From: Lachnospiraceae bacterium
GTDB taxonomy: Bacteria; Bacillota; Clostridia; Lachnospirales; Lachnospiraceae
Direction of reading: 5' to 3'
Assembly (NCBI GenBank): GCA_029053015.1
Contig: JAIDHX010000007.1
Location: forward strand, 1-64,000
Length of the DNA: 64,000 nucleotides
Positions 53,304 through 61,300 of this stretch are shown here, in pieces (position 1 is the first letter of the stretch; each line of letters starts with the position of its first letter). The notes below the pieces were generated by a model that saw only the letters and a program-made list of their open reading frames with translations, did no database searches and was not told the DNA's origin. The position numbers and the translations under genes were made by a program.

Positions 53304-54176
53304 ATGAAACGATTAAAACAGACAATAGGGGTTTTATTTAGTTTCATAATGCTGTTCGCTTTTTCTATTGATTGCTTTGCAATGGACTTTGATGCAGAGG
53401 CTGCTTATGAGTCAATTTTTGTAATATATTCCGGAAATTATGAAGGAAGCGGGTTTGCGATTGGTTCCAATACGGTTGTTACAAATGCTCATGTAATCGG
53501 AAATCAAAATGACATAATAGTGAAAGCATATTCCGGTCAGGAATATAATGCATCCATTTATCTTTTTAATGAGGCCCTGGATATTGCGATATTAAGTGTA
53601 GATAATGCAGAATTTATTCCGCTTGAAATAGGAAACTGCGACGATATTAAGGTCGGAGACGATATATATGCAATAGGTGCTCCAAGAAGTTTGGAGTATA
53701 CGCTTACAAAAGGAGTTATTTCAAATAAATCAAGAACAATCGGTTTTAATAAATATATACAGATTGATGCTGCTATTAATTCCGGAAATAGTGGCGGTCC
53801 GCTTTTGAATAGTGCCGGACAGGTAATTGGTGTTAATTCCATGAAGATATCAGATGCAGAAGGAATCGGACTTGCAATTCCTATTTCTACTGTAACGAGT
53901 TTTATGGAAGGAAATGATATGAATTTAACAGAAGATAAGACAGTAGATGGAAAAATAGAGTATGTTCCTGCAGATTTGCCGGAGGAAGAAGGTAATGTAT
54001 TAGTTCAGAAAGTTCCTGATTATACTTTAGCAATTATTTTTGGCGTACTTTTAGGTATGTCAGTGGTGATAAATATTATTTTTTTAATTATTCTTGTGTA
54101 TAGGAAGAATAAAGATATTGTTGTTCCAACTGATGCAAGAGATAGAACGGATTTTGAAATTGATATTTTGGAGTGA
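53304..54176 (+). CDS. Membrane-anchored trypsin-like serine protease
   Basis: 290 residues. A signal sequence (about 1-26), then a DegP/trypsin-type protease (about 35-215) with H63 in VVTNAHVIG, D93 in ALDIAIL and S163 in GNSGGPLL. There is no PDZ domain. A membrane segment (about 233-258) ends in a short cytosolic tail, RTDFEIDILE. The catalytic domain should lie outside the cell, so it may cut an envelope signal protein rather than the cytosolic modifier. The tail resembles the start of the JAB protein (NDFDIDILDEE). GGAGG lies upstream of the start. Confidence 0.9.
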   Translation: MKRLKQTIGVLFSFIMLFAFSIDCFAMDFDAEAAYESIFVIYSGNYEGSGFAIGSNTVVTNAHVIGNQNDIIVKAYSGQEYNASIYLFNEALDIAILSVDNAEFIPLEIGNCDDIKVGDDIYAIGAPRSLEYTLTKGVISNKSRTIGFNKYIQIDAAINSGNSGGPLLNSAGQVIGVNSMKISDAEGIGLAIPISTVTSFMEGNDMNLTEDKTVDGKIEYVPADLPEEEGNVLVQKVPDYTLAIIFGVLLGMSVVINIIFLIILVYRKNKDIVVPTDARDRTDFEIDILE

Positions 54177-54215
54177 TTGATAGTTTACAGACCATTATAA
54201 ATGGAGGTGTTTGAA

Positions 54216-55349
54216 ATGAATGATTTTGATATAGACATCTTAGATGAGGAAGAAACAGAACAGGATGCTGTTCAACTTCCGATGAATTATCTGTTGATCG
54301 GAGAACTGGAAAATGATGATGCCAAGGTATATATAAAGCAAGATGTTTACAAGGCTCTTGAAGAATATGCTTCATCTGATACTGATCATGAGCTGGGGAC
54401 AATTATCCTGGGTAATTATTCAGACGCTTTAGGTAAGATGAATGTAGTCATTTCGGAGTTCATATATGCAAAGTATACAGATGCGTCGGCTGCGTCATTA
54501 ACATTTACACATGAGACTTGGGATTATGTACATAAAGAGCATGAAAACAATCATCCGGACACAAAAATTGTAGGATGGCAGCATACACATCCGGGATATG
54601 GTATTTTTCTGTCCAATTACGATATATTTATTCAGGAAAATTTCTTTAATCTGCCATTCCAAGTGGCTTATGTAATTGATCCTGTGCAGCATATAAGAGG
54701 ATTCTTTCAGTGGAAAAATGGAAAGGTTGAAAAGCTGAAGGGTTTTTATATTTATGATGAGGTTGGAAAACAGATTAAAATAGAGCAGCCTAAAGAAAAG
54801 AAAAATTCCGGTTCAGGTGCAAGCATAATGAGCGGGGCTGATAATGGAAGTAAATTTTCTGTGTTTCAACCAATCATGTTGGGCGTGCTATGTGTAGCGG
54901 TAATTGGGCTGCTGATTTCTACAATGTCGCTTCATAAAAGATATGCCCGTCAGGTGGAAGAACAGGAGGCGTTGGAACTTCAGCTGGCTGAGCAGAACAT
55001 GCTAATCTCACAGCAGGCAATGGAGTTAGAATCAGTAAAGACAGCAGCAACTCATCCGACTGATACGCCGTTGGATAATCCAACCGTAGATAATAAAGAA
55101 GATGAATCAAAGGATATAGAGTTTGGCGCAACTGAGCCGGATGAGCCGTCACAAGAACCGCCTTCAATTGATGGCAGAGTGTATTTTACTGCATATAAGG
55201 TAGAACCGGGAGATTCGCTCTACGCGATTTGCGCTAAGAATAATCTGGATTATGCTTCTGCTTATAGAATCATTCTTGCCATAAATGGAATTCAAGATCC
55301 GAATCAGATTTATGCAGGACAGACAATCTTACTGCCAATCGAGGAATGA
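54216..55349 (+). CDS. JAMM/JAB deubiquitinase-like protease fused to a LysM domain
   Basis: About 377 residues. The cytosolic JAB domain (about 20-180) has a complete JAMM metal site: E59, then H123 and H125 in WQHTHPGYG, S133 and D136 in FLSNYD. A membrane segment (about 219-238), a coiled coil (about 241-275), a proline- and acid-rich linker and a LysM domain (about 327-374, YKVEPGDSLYAICAKNNL, YAGQTILLP) follow. JAMM enzymes remove or process ubiquitin-like proteins; LysM binds peptidoglycan. The ATG at 54216 is preceded by GGAGGTG; an in-frame ATG at 54201 overlaps that site. The gene ends 9 bp before the right direct repeat. Confidence 0.93.
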   Translation: MNDFDIDILDEEETEQDAVQLPMNYLLIGELENDDAKVYIKQDVYKALEEYASSDTDHELGTIILGNYSDALGKMNVVISEFIYAKYTDASAASLTFTHETWDYVHKEHENNHPDTKIVGWQHTHPGYGIFLSNYDIFIQENFFNLPFQVAYVIDPVQHIRGFFQWKNGKVEKLKGFYIYDEVGKQIKIEQPKEKKNSGSGASIMSGADNGSKFSVFQPIMLGVLCVAVIGLLISTMSLHKRYARQVEEQEALELQLAEQNMLISQQAMELESVKTAATHPTDTPLDNPTVDNKEDESKDIEFGATEPDEPSQEPPSIDGRVYFTAYKVEPGDSLYAICAKNNLDYASAYRIILAINGIQDPNQIYAGQTILLPIEE

Positions 55350-55357
55350 TAATCCGG

Positions 55358-55392
55358 CTCTTTACGAGTTAAGTTTTTTCCGGTTTAAGGCT
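55358..55392. repeat. Right direct repeat bounding the island (candidate attachment site)
   Basis: Thirty-five bases matching 45424-45457 apart from one substitution and one additional T. It contains the stop codon of the convergent XRE gene. Outside the repeat the two sequences diverge at once. Confidence 0.85.
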
Positions 55393-56212
55393 GCCTGCGG
55401 TTCCCGGCAGAATCCGCAAAGAGCAGTGCGCCTGCAGTCAATACAAGCAGGAGGCAGGTGAGGATGTCCCATGCGTCAAGAAGCGGCTCGGAAAGAATGG
55501 ATGCGAGGCTGATATTGATGGCGAAGTTTAACGGGATTGCGGATAGCAGGGAAAATGATACCGCCATCAGCTTTCTGTTTTTCAACCGCCTGCAAATCAG
55601 GTAAACGCACCAGAGCCAAAATATCGAAATCAGGGAAACACGGATGCTGAGTGGCATCATAAAGGTATTTTCTCCGATAATTCTGCTGAGCACATATAGA
55701 AATGGAATCAGAAGAATACTGAAAGCCGTAAGAGAGCAAAGTATTCCTTTGGTTCCTTTTTTTATCAGCGGAAAGCATACCAGCCATGCAAAGAGGCAGG
55801 AGCTTATCACATAAAGCGACCATGTGAATTTTCCCGTGATTGCCATATCGCAGATTATGCATACGGCAATGCCGAGCAGTAGAGAGGCGGAAAAAGCTGC
55901 CGCCGCAATGTTCTGAAAAGATACGATTTTTCTTTTTGTTGTCTTGACCGCGTAAAGCAGAGCGTCGTCAACGCTTCCCGCTGTGGCTTCCGGCGTGTTC
56001 TCTTCCCGCTTCCCATTGAGCAGTTCGCCGGTCGTGACGCCGAGAATACCGGCAATGGAAGTTAAAAGCGTAATGTCCGGACAGCTCAGTCCGCGCTCCC
56101 ATTTGGAGACGGCTTTATCGGTAATGTGCAGCAACTCTGCTAAATCCTTCTGTGTCATATTTTTTTCTTTTCGCATTTGGGCAATGAATTGTCCGATTCT
56201 GTTTTCGTCCAT
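55385..56212 (-). CDS. XRE-family regulator with C-terminal membrane domain
   Basis: 275 residues. The HTH (about 5-62) reads NMTQKDLAELLHITDKAVSK, then WERGLSCPDITLLTSIAGIL. The C-terminal 170 residues have about six or seven hydrophobic segments. Same general design as the regulator at 31436-32074, though not closely similar. The last codons overlap the right direct repeat, so the 3' end may have been shaped by the insertion. The start follows AGAGGA. Confidence 0.88.
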   Translation of the reverse strand: MDENRIGQFIAQMRKEKNMTQKDLAELLHITDKAVSKWERGLSCPDITLLTSIAGILGVTTGELLNGKREENTPEATAGSVDDALLYAVKTTKRKIVSFQNIAAAAFSASLLLGIAVCIICDMAITGKFTWSLYVISSCLFAWLVCFPLIKKGTKGILCSLTAFSILLIPFLYVLSRIIGENTFMMPLSIRVSLISIFWLWCVYLICRRLKNRKLMAVSFSLLSAIPLNFAINISLASILSEPLLDAWDILTCLLLVLTAGALLFADSAGNRRQP

Positions 56213-56324
56213 GATAATCCTCTTTCTGTGCTTTTAACACGTTTCAATGTGGTTTTATTGTACCTAAAATGCGTTTTGTTTACAACCGACCAATGGTTTA
56301 GCAGGGGAAAAACGGTGAAAATGC

Positions 56325-56353
56325 TTGAAACAAGCGGCATATCATTATACAAT
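56325..56353 (+). promoter_or_regulatory. Probable promoter of the beta-CASP hydrolase gene
   Basis: TTGAAA (56325-56330) and TACAAT (56348-56353), 17-bp spacer, 61 bp before the start codon. Confidence 0.5.
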
Positions 56354-56414
56354 GGAATCAAAGAAACCGTTTCAGAATACAGTAAACGATTTGGGAAGGG
56401 TAAGGGTGTAAATT

Positions 56415-58013
56415 ATGAAACTGACATTTATCGGAGCGGATCACGAGGTTACCGGAAGTTGTCATTGTATTGAGGTGGGCGGCAAATATATTCTGGTGGA
56501 TTACGGAATGGAGCAGGGCGTTAATGTGTTTGAAAATGCCGAGCTTCCTGTGGAGGAGGCGTGCATTGACTACGTGCTTTTGACGCATGCGCATGTAGAC
56601 CACTCCGGTCTGCTTCCGCTTTTGTATGCGCGGGGGTTCAGGGGGCAGGTCTTTACGACGACGGCTTCGGCAGAGTTATGTGAGATTATGCTTCGCGACT
56701 GCGCGCACATTCAGGCAATGGAGGCAGAGTGGAAAAACAGAAAAGCAAGAAGAAGCGCGGATGCGCATCCCGTTGAGCCGGTTTATACCATGGAGGATGC
56801 GGAGGGGCTGATTCGCCGCATTGTTCCCTGCCATTACAATCAGATAGTGGAACTGTGCGAGGGCGTCAAGGTTCGTTTTACCGACGTCGGGCATCTGCTC
56901 GGCTCTGCCAGCATTGAAGTGTGGCTGACGGAGGGTGATGTGAGCAAAAAGCTTGTATTTTCCGGTGATATCGGCAACAAGCAGAAGCCGCTTTTAAAGG
57001 CTCCCAGCTATACCGAAGAAGCGGACTATGTGATTATGGAGAGCACTTACGGCGACAGGCTGCACAGTGAGCACGTAATCGACTATGTGGGAGAACTGGC
57101 AAAAATCATACAGGAGACTTTTGACAAGGGCGGAAATGTGGTGATTCCTTCCTTTGCAGTCGGCAGGACGCAGGAAATCCTTTATTTTATCCGAAAAATA
57201 AAAGAAGAACAATTGGTAAAGGGATTTGGAAATTTCCCGGTCTATGTGGATAGTCCCATGGCGGTAAGGGCAACTTCCATTTTTCAGGATAACGAGAGGG
57301 AATGTTTCGATGAAGAAGCGCTGGCGCTTGTTGACAAAGGTATCAACCCGATTTCTTTTCCCGGCCTGAAACTGTCGATTACCAGCGACGAATCCAAGGC
57401 GATTAATTTTGAGGAAACGCCGAAGGTGATTATTTCTGCTTCCGGCATGTGCGAGGCAGGACGAATCCGCCATCATTTAAAGCATAATTTGTGGCGGCCG
57501 GAAAGCACGATTCTGTTCGTGGGCTATCAGGCGATAGGTACATTAGGACGTGCCATCGTGGAAGGGGCGCACGAGGTAAAGCTTTTCGGAGAGACGATTC
57601 AGGTACGCGCCCGCATCTGCAAGCTTGTGGGCTTAAGCGGACATGCGGATAAGAACGGACTGATTGAATGGGTCATGGCCTTCAAGGAGAAGCCGCGCAA
57701 GGTGTTTGTGGTGCATGGAGAAGATAGTGTATGCGCTTCCTTTGTGGAATGTCTGATGACAGAATATGGGATAAAAGCGTATGCGCCATACAGCGGCACG
57801 GTATTTAACCTGGCGAGCGGCAAGCTGGAGTACGAGGCAGTACCGATTCCCGTCAAGAAGAAAGACAGGCCGGCATCAGGCGTTTTTGCAAGGCTTTTGG
57901 CAGCAGGACAGCGGCTTCTTGCCATTATCAAAAAGAACGAAGGCGCAAGCAACAAAGATTTGGCGAAGTTTGCGGACCAGGTTACTTCGTTGTGCGACAA
58001 GTGGGAAGTGTGA
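56415..58013 (+). CDS. Metallo-beta-lactamase / beta-CASP hydrolase (CPSF73-like family)
   Basis: 532 residues. The metallo-beta-lactamase part has motif 2 in LLTHAHVDHSG, DVGHLLGSASIEV and FSGDIGN. The beta-CASP insert (about 230-370) holds PSFAVGRTQEILYFI and VYVDSPMA. The late Zn-ligand region reads LVGLSGHADKNGLIEWV, then KVFVVHGE. The C-terminal 60 residues extend the usual family length. Members act as ribonucleases on RNA, but bacterial examples of this branch are little studied. A perfect hairpin overlaps its stop codon. Confidence 0.9.
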   Translation: MKLTFIGADHEVTGSCHCIEVGGKYILVDYGMEQGVNVFENAELPVEEACIDYVLLTHAHVDHSGLLPLLYARGFRGQVFTTTASAELCEIMLRDCAHIQAMEAEWKNRKARRSADAHPVEPVYTMEDAEGLIRRIVPCHYNQIVELCEGVKVRFTDVGHLLGSASIEVWLTEGDVSKKLVFSGDIGNKQKPLLKAPSYTEEADYVIMESTYGDRLHSEHVIDYVGELAKIIQETFDKGGNVVIPSFAVGRTQEILYFIRKIKEEQLVKGFGNFPVYVDSPMAVRATSIFQDNERECFDEEALALVDKGINPISFPGLKLSITSDESKAINFEETPKVIISASGMCEAGRIRHHLKHNLWRPESTILFVGYQAIGTLGRAIVEGAHEVKLFGETIQVRARICKLVGLSGHADKNGLIEWVMAFKEKPRKVFVVHGEDSVCASFVECLMTEYGIKAYAPYSGTVFNLASGKLEYEAVPIPVKKKDRPASGVFARLLAAGQRLLAIIKKNEGASNKDLAKFADQVTSLCDKWEV

Positions 58014-58071
58014 GGAAACTCTGCGTTGCAGAGTTTCCTCACACAGAAGAATGACCCGAAGGTCATTCTTC
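58008..58071 (+). promoter_or_regulatory. Two perfect tandem hairpins at the end of the beta-CASP gene
   Basis: A 17-bp perfect stem (58008-58024 with 58028-58044, 3-base loop) overlaps the stop codon. Immediately after comes an 11-bp perfect stem (58046-58056 with 58061-58071) with a CGAA tetraloop. Neither has a T-run. They may stabilise the 3' end or be a target of an RNA-binding protein or ribonuclease. Confidence 0.65.
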
Positions 58072-58390
58072 CCGCAGCAGCGTCGAAGGGGCGCCTAAGA
58101 ATTTTTAAGTCTCGCAGGAAGAATCAAGAGGTGATCATTCTTGTTGGTGAGGTAATTGCGAAATTTGCATTTGCCGGTTTCGAATTGTGCACATGGGATA
58201 TTCCATAAGCAGACCCTTGCCAGCCGTCGGCACTTAGCTGCCGTATTTTGGCAGCTTACGTACCGCTACGGCTGGCTTGGAGCGAGAGCGTGTCTGCGTT
58301 GGAATATACCATGTGCACAATGACAACAGCATAGTTTCAGAGTTTTGCAACTACCTATAACGGGGAAGTACAAATAAGGAGAATGGAAAA
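58072..58390. other. Intergenic region with palindrome A copy 3
   Basis: About 320 bp between the beta-CASP gene and thyA. Apart from the hairpins at the left edge and the palindrome at 58184-58321, no gene or clear promoter is visible. Confidence 0.6.
58184..58321. repeat. Long palindrome family A, copy 3 (inverted)
   Basis: 138 bp. Arms 58184-58204 and 58301-58321 pair with one mismatch. The constant box appears as its reverse complement (GAGCGAGAGCGTGTCTG), so the element is inverted relative to copies 1 and 2. The flanks again carry GACAACAGCATAGTTTC and the complement of the AACTGGCAAA side. Confidence 0.9.
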
Positions 58391-59239
58391 ATGAGTCTGG
58401 CAGATAAAATTTTTATTGATATGTGTAAAGATATTCTGGAGAACGGAACCAGTACGGAGGGGGAGAAGGTGCGCCCGCACTGGGAGGACGGGACGCCGGC
58501 ATATACGATTAAGAAGTTTGGTGTGGTCAACCGGTATGACTTGTCAAAGGAATTTCCGATACTGACCTTGCGCAAGACGGCGTTAAAGAGCGCAACGGAT
58601 GAGATACTGTGGATTTGGCAGAAAAAGTCCAACAATATTCACGATTTGCACAGCCATATCTGGGACGAATGGGCGGATGAGGACGGCTCCATCGGCAAGG
58701 CGTATGGCTATCAGCTTGGTGTAAAGCATAAGTATAAAGAGGGTATGATGGATCAGGTGGACAGGGTTATCTACGACTTAAAAAACAATCCCTTTTCACG
58801 CCGCATTATGACGAATCTTTATGTGCATCAGGATTTGAGCGAGATGAATCTTTACCCCTGCGCTTACAGCATGACCTTTAATGTGACGCAGAAAAAGGGG
58901 GAGGAAAAGCTCACCCTCAATGCGGTGCTGAATCAGCGCTCCAATGACGTGCTTGCGGCGAACAACTGGAATGTGGCACAGTATGCGGTGCTTTTGCATA
59001 TGCTGGCGCAGGTGTGCGGCATGCAGGCGGGAGAACTGGTGCATGTGATTGCGGATGCCCATATTTATGACAGGCATGTTTCCATTATTCAGGAGTTGAT
59101 AACGAGGGAGCCGAAGCCGGCGCCCAAATTCTGGCTGAACCCTGACATACATGATTTTTACCAGTTTACCCGCAACGATGTGGCGCTGGAGGGTTATGAG
59201 TTTGGCCCGCAGGTGGAAAATATTCCGATTGCGATTTAA
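58391..59239 (+). CDS. thyA: Thymidylate synthase
   Basis: 282 residues. Key features: PFSRRIMTNLYVHQDLSEM (phosphate-binding arginines), the catalytic cysteine in LYPCAYSMTFNV, LNQRSNDVLAANNWNVAQYA and VIADAHIYDRHV. The usual His after the catalytic cysteine is alanine here, as in some Gram-positive ThyA proteins. It makes dTMP from dUMP using methylenetetrahydrofolate and yields dihydrofolate, which the next gene product reduces. AAGGAG precedes the start. Confidence 0.95.
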   Translation: MSLADKIFIDMCKDILENGTSTEGEKVRPHWEDGTPAYTIKKFGVVNRYDLSKEFPILTLRKTALKSATDEILWIWQKKSNNIHDLHSHIWDEWADEDGSIGKAYGYQLGVKHKYKEGMMDQVDRVIYDLKNNPFSRRIMTNLYVHQDLSEMNLYPCAYSMTFNVTQKKGEEKLTLNAVLNQRSNDVLAANNWNVAQYAVLLHMLAQVCGMQAGELVHVIADAHIYDRHVSIIQELITREPKPAPKFWLNPDIHDFYQFTRNDVALEGYEFGPQVENIPIAI

Positions 59240-59289
59240 AATGGGGCAGGCGCAGAAAATATGCTGTGCACATGAAAAAGGAGATTGCC

Positions 59290-59778
59290 ATGAACATTAT
59301 TGTAACAGTGGACGAAAACTGGGCCATCGGAAATCGGGACAGGCAGCTTGTAAAGATTCCGGCAGACTGGCGCGCCCTGCAGGAGCAGACGGCGGGCGGC
59401 GTCATTATTATGGGAAGAAAGACATTGAAGCTTATGCCGCAGGAGCAGCCGCTTTTTAATCGGAAAAATATTATTTTATCCGCCAATCCTGCTTACAGGG
59501 TGCGGGGAGCGGATACGGCGGATTCACTGGATGCGCTTTTTCAAAAGCTGGAAGGGATTCCCGGGGAAGATATCTATGTGTGTGGCGGGGAGAGCGTCTA
59601 CAGGCAGCTTCTGCCCCATTGTGACACAGCTTATGTTACTATGGTGGAAAAAAGCTATGCGGCGGACAGGTATTTTGAAAATCTGGACAAGAGTGAGGAA
59701 TGGAGGCTGACGGAGGAGAGCGATGAACAGACCTGTTTTGACATCACCTATTATTTCAGAAAATATAAGAGGATTTAA
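59290..59778 (+). CDS. folA: Dihydrofolate reductase
   Basis: About 162 residues. NIIVTVDENWAIGNRDRQLV, the acidic active-site residue in IPADW, VIIMGRKTLKLMP and IYVCGGESVYRQLLP define the family. It regenerates tetrahydrofolate after the ThyA reaction and is co-transcribed with thyA (50-bp gap). The ATG at 59290 follows AAGGAG; the earlier in-frame ATG codons at 59266 and 59272 lack a site. Confidence 0.93.
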   Translation: MNIIVTVDENWAIGNRDRQLVKIPADWRALQEQTAGGVIIMGRKTLKLMPQEQPLFNRKNIILSANPAYRVRGADTADSLDALFQKLEGIPGEDIYVCGGESVYRQLLPHCDTAYVTMVEKSYAADRYFENLDKSEEWRLTEESDEQTCFDITYYFRKYKRI

Positions 59779-59782
59779 GGCT

Positions 59783-60544
59783 GTGGCAGCGATGCTGATC
59801 GTTCTCTTTTTTTGTACGGCATGCGGCAGGACGGCGGCAGCGGACTCTGCTGCACAGATATTATTTCAAAAAGCTGTCGGAGCGGGAATAAAAGAGGCCA
59901 AAGGCATTTCTTTTGCGGAAAATGATTTTGCGGCAGCCTGGCAGGAGAAGGTTGATGAATATACTGCAAAAGAGTACACTTGCACAGCGGAGATTACCGT
60001 GGACAACGGCAGAGAGCTTCAGCTTGTACTCCACGGAACCAAGGATGAATATTTTTATCTGATTCATGAAATAGAAGTGTTTGACGGAGAAAAACTCATT
60101 CAGAGCGGACTGGTGAAAGAAGCAGTGATGGCGGAATGGGAAGATGGAAATTTTTATGCGGAATCCATAAGTAAAGACGGCGGCTTGAGCGTTGCGGACA
60201 TGAACTTTGACGGAGCCGGAGATATTGCCATACAGGGCTGGGTGGCAAACGCCAATGTTCCTTGTTATTACTGGCTGTGGGATGAAGAGGCCGGGCAGTT
60301 TACCTATGCTTTCTGTATATGCAATGCGGAAATTGACGAAGCGCAGAAACAGATTATTTCTCATATGCGGGAGAGCGCGGTCTGCCATAGCACGTATTAT
60401 TATGCCTATGACGAAGATGGAAAGCTGCAGAACATCGGATATGAGCTTGAGGATTATGGAAAACTGATAAAAAGCATTTATGAGTTGCAGAACGGCGATA
60501 TGAAACTGGTTTCTGAAGAAGCGCTTGCGCCCATGCAGGGATAA
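59783..60544 (+). CDS. Lipoprotein of unknown function
   Basis: About 253 residues. The signal peptide ends in the lipobox FFCTAC. The mature part (about 20-253) has no family I recognise; it contains DMNFDGAGDIAIQGWV, an Asp-rich segment like the VCBS/FG-GAP calcium-binding loop of surface proteins. Start choice is uncertain: GTG 59783 has AGAGGA upstream, ATG 59792 is an alternative, and an ATG at 59723 would overlap folA by 56 bp. Confidence 0.75.
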   Translation: MAAMLIVLFFCTACGRTAAADSAAQILFQKAVGAGIKEAKGISFAENDFAAAWQEKVDEYTAKEYTCTAEITVDNGRELQLVLHGTKDEYFYLIHEIEVFDGEKLIQSGLVKEAVMAEWEDGNFYAESISKDGGLSVADMNFDGAGDIAIQGWVANANVPCYYWLWDEEAGQFTYAFCICNAEIDEAQKQIISHMRESAVCHSTYYYAYDEDGKLQNIGYELEDYGKLIKSIYELQNGDMKLVSEEALAPMQG

Positions 60545-60585
60545 AAACCGGAACGGTAAATTGGAAATCTGGAAGGAGCAAATAG

Positions 60586-61185
60586 ATGTTTTGGGATAAA
60601 GTGTCCGGATTATATGACTTTTTTGAAACGGTATACAATGGGAAAGTGTATCGAAATCTCGGCGAAAGAGTGGCGGGAGAAATAGAACAGGATGATATTG
60701 TACTGGAATGTGCCTGTGGTACAGGCGCTATCAGCAAATATATTGCGCCAAAATGTAAGCAATTGACTGCAACGGATTTTTCCAAAGGCATGCTAAAACA
60801 GACAGCAAAAAACTGCCGGAAATATCACAATATAAAAATAAGATGTGCAGACATAACGAATTTAAAGTGCCGTGACAACCGGTTTGATAAGGTGGTTGCA
60901 GGAAACGTGGTACATCTGTTAGAAGACCCATATGCGGCATTAAAAGAATTGGAGCGTGTGTGTAAAACGGGCGGCAAAATCATTGTTCCGACCTATATCA
61001 ATGCGTCCGGCGGAGTGAATCAAAAGGCCGTGCGTCTGCTTTCATTGGCAGGTGTAAATTTTAAGCGGCAGTTTGATATGGATTCGTATAAAAAATTCTT
61101 TGAAGATGCAGGATATCAAAATGTTGCGTACTGCGTAGTCAGCGGGAGGATGCCTTGTGCGGTGGCAATTATCACGAAACAATAG
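60586..61185 (+). CDS. Class I SAM-dependent methyltransferase
   Basis: 199 residues. The SAM-binding motif I is VLECACGTGAISKYIA, motif II is LTATDFSKGMLKQTAK, and the later strand is FDKVVAGNVVHLLEDPYAAL. The layout is that of small UbiE/Methyltransf_11-type enzymes. The substrate is unknown. The start has GGAAGGAG. It stands alone between a lipoprotein and ilvE. Confidence 0.88.
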   Translation: MFWDKVSGLYDFFETVYNGKVYRNLGERVAGEIEQDDIVLECACGTGAISKYIAPKCKQLTATDFSKGMLKQTAKNCRKYHNIKIRCADITNLKCRDNRFDKVVAGNVVHLLEDPYAALKELERVCKTGGKIIVPTYINASGGVNQKAVRLLSLAGVNFKRQFDMDSYKKFFEDAGYQNVAYCVVSGRMPCAVAIITKQ

Positions 61186-61238
61186 ATTTCGGCTTATCGC
61201 CGGATGTCGTCATGAAAAGAACTGCCTTCGTAAAAGTG

Positions 61239-61267
61239 TTGACTTTTTATGGGAAAAGTATAATAAT
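61239..61267 (+). promoter_or_regulatory. Probable ilvE promoter
   Basis: TTGACT (61239-61244) and AATAAT (61262-61267) with a 17-bp spacer, 34 bp before the start codon. Confidence 0.5.
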
Positions 61268-61300
61268 GAATAAAAATAAATATGAGAGGAAGTACAAGTC

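Larger units (their letters stand above)
45458..55357. mobile_element. Genomic island carrying a ubiquitin-like conjugation operon
   Basis: About 9.9 kb between two near-identical 34/35-bp direct repeats. Base composition is visibly more AT-rich than the flanking genes, and all intact genes inside point the same way. The flanks would be convergent neighbours (ABC permease and XRE regulator) if the island were removed. No integrase, transposase or relaxase gene is inside, so movement would need help from elsewhere. Repeats of this kind can also arise by other recombination routes; mobility is inferred. Confidence 0.65.

Noticed and set aside
45988..55349. Operon as a simple type VII secretion locus because of the YukD-like protein
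   Set aside because: No EssC-type ATPase, WXG100 protein or EsaA-like gene is present, while E1, E2 and JAMM genes are.
58856..58890. ThyA active site lacking the usual PCH histidine
   Set aside because: Variation to PCA is known in Gram-positive ThyA proteins, so it is not evidence of inactivation.
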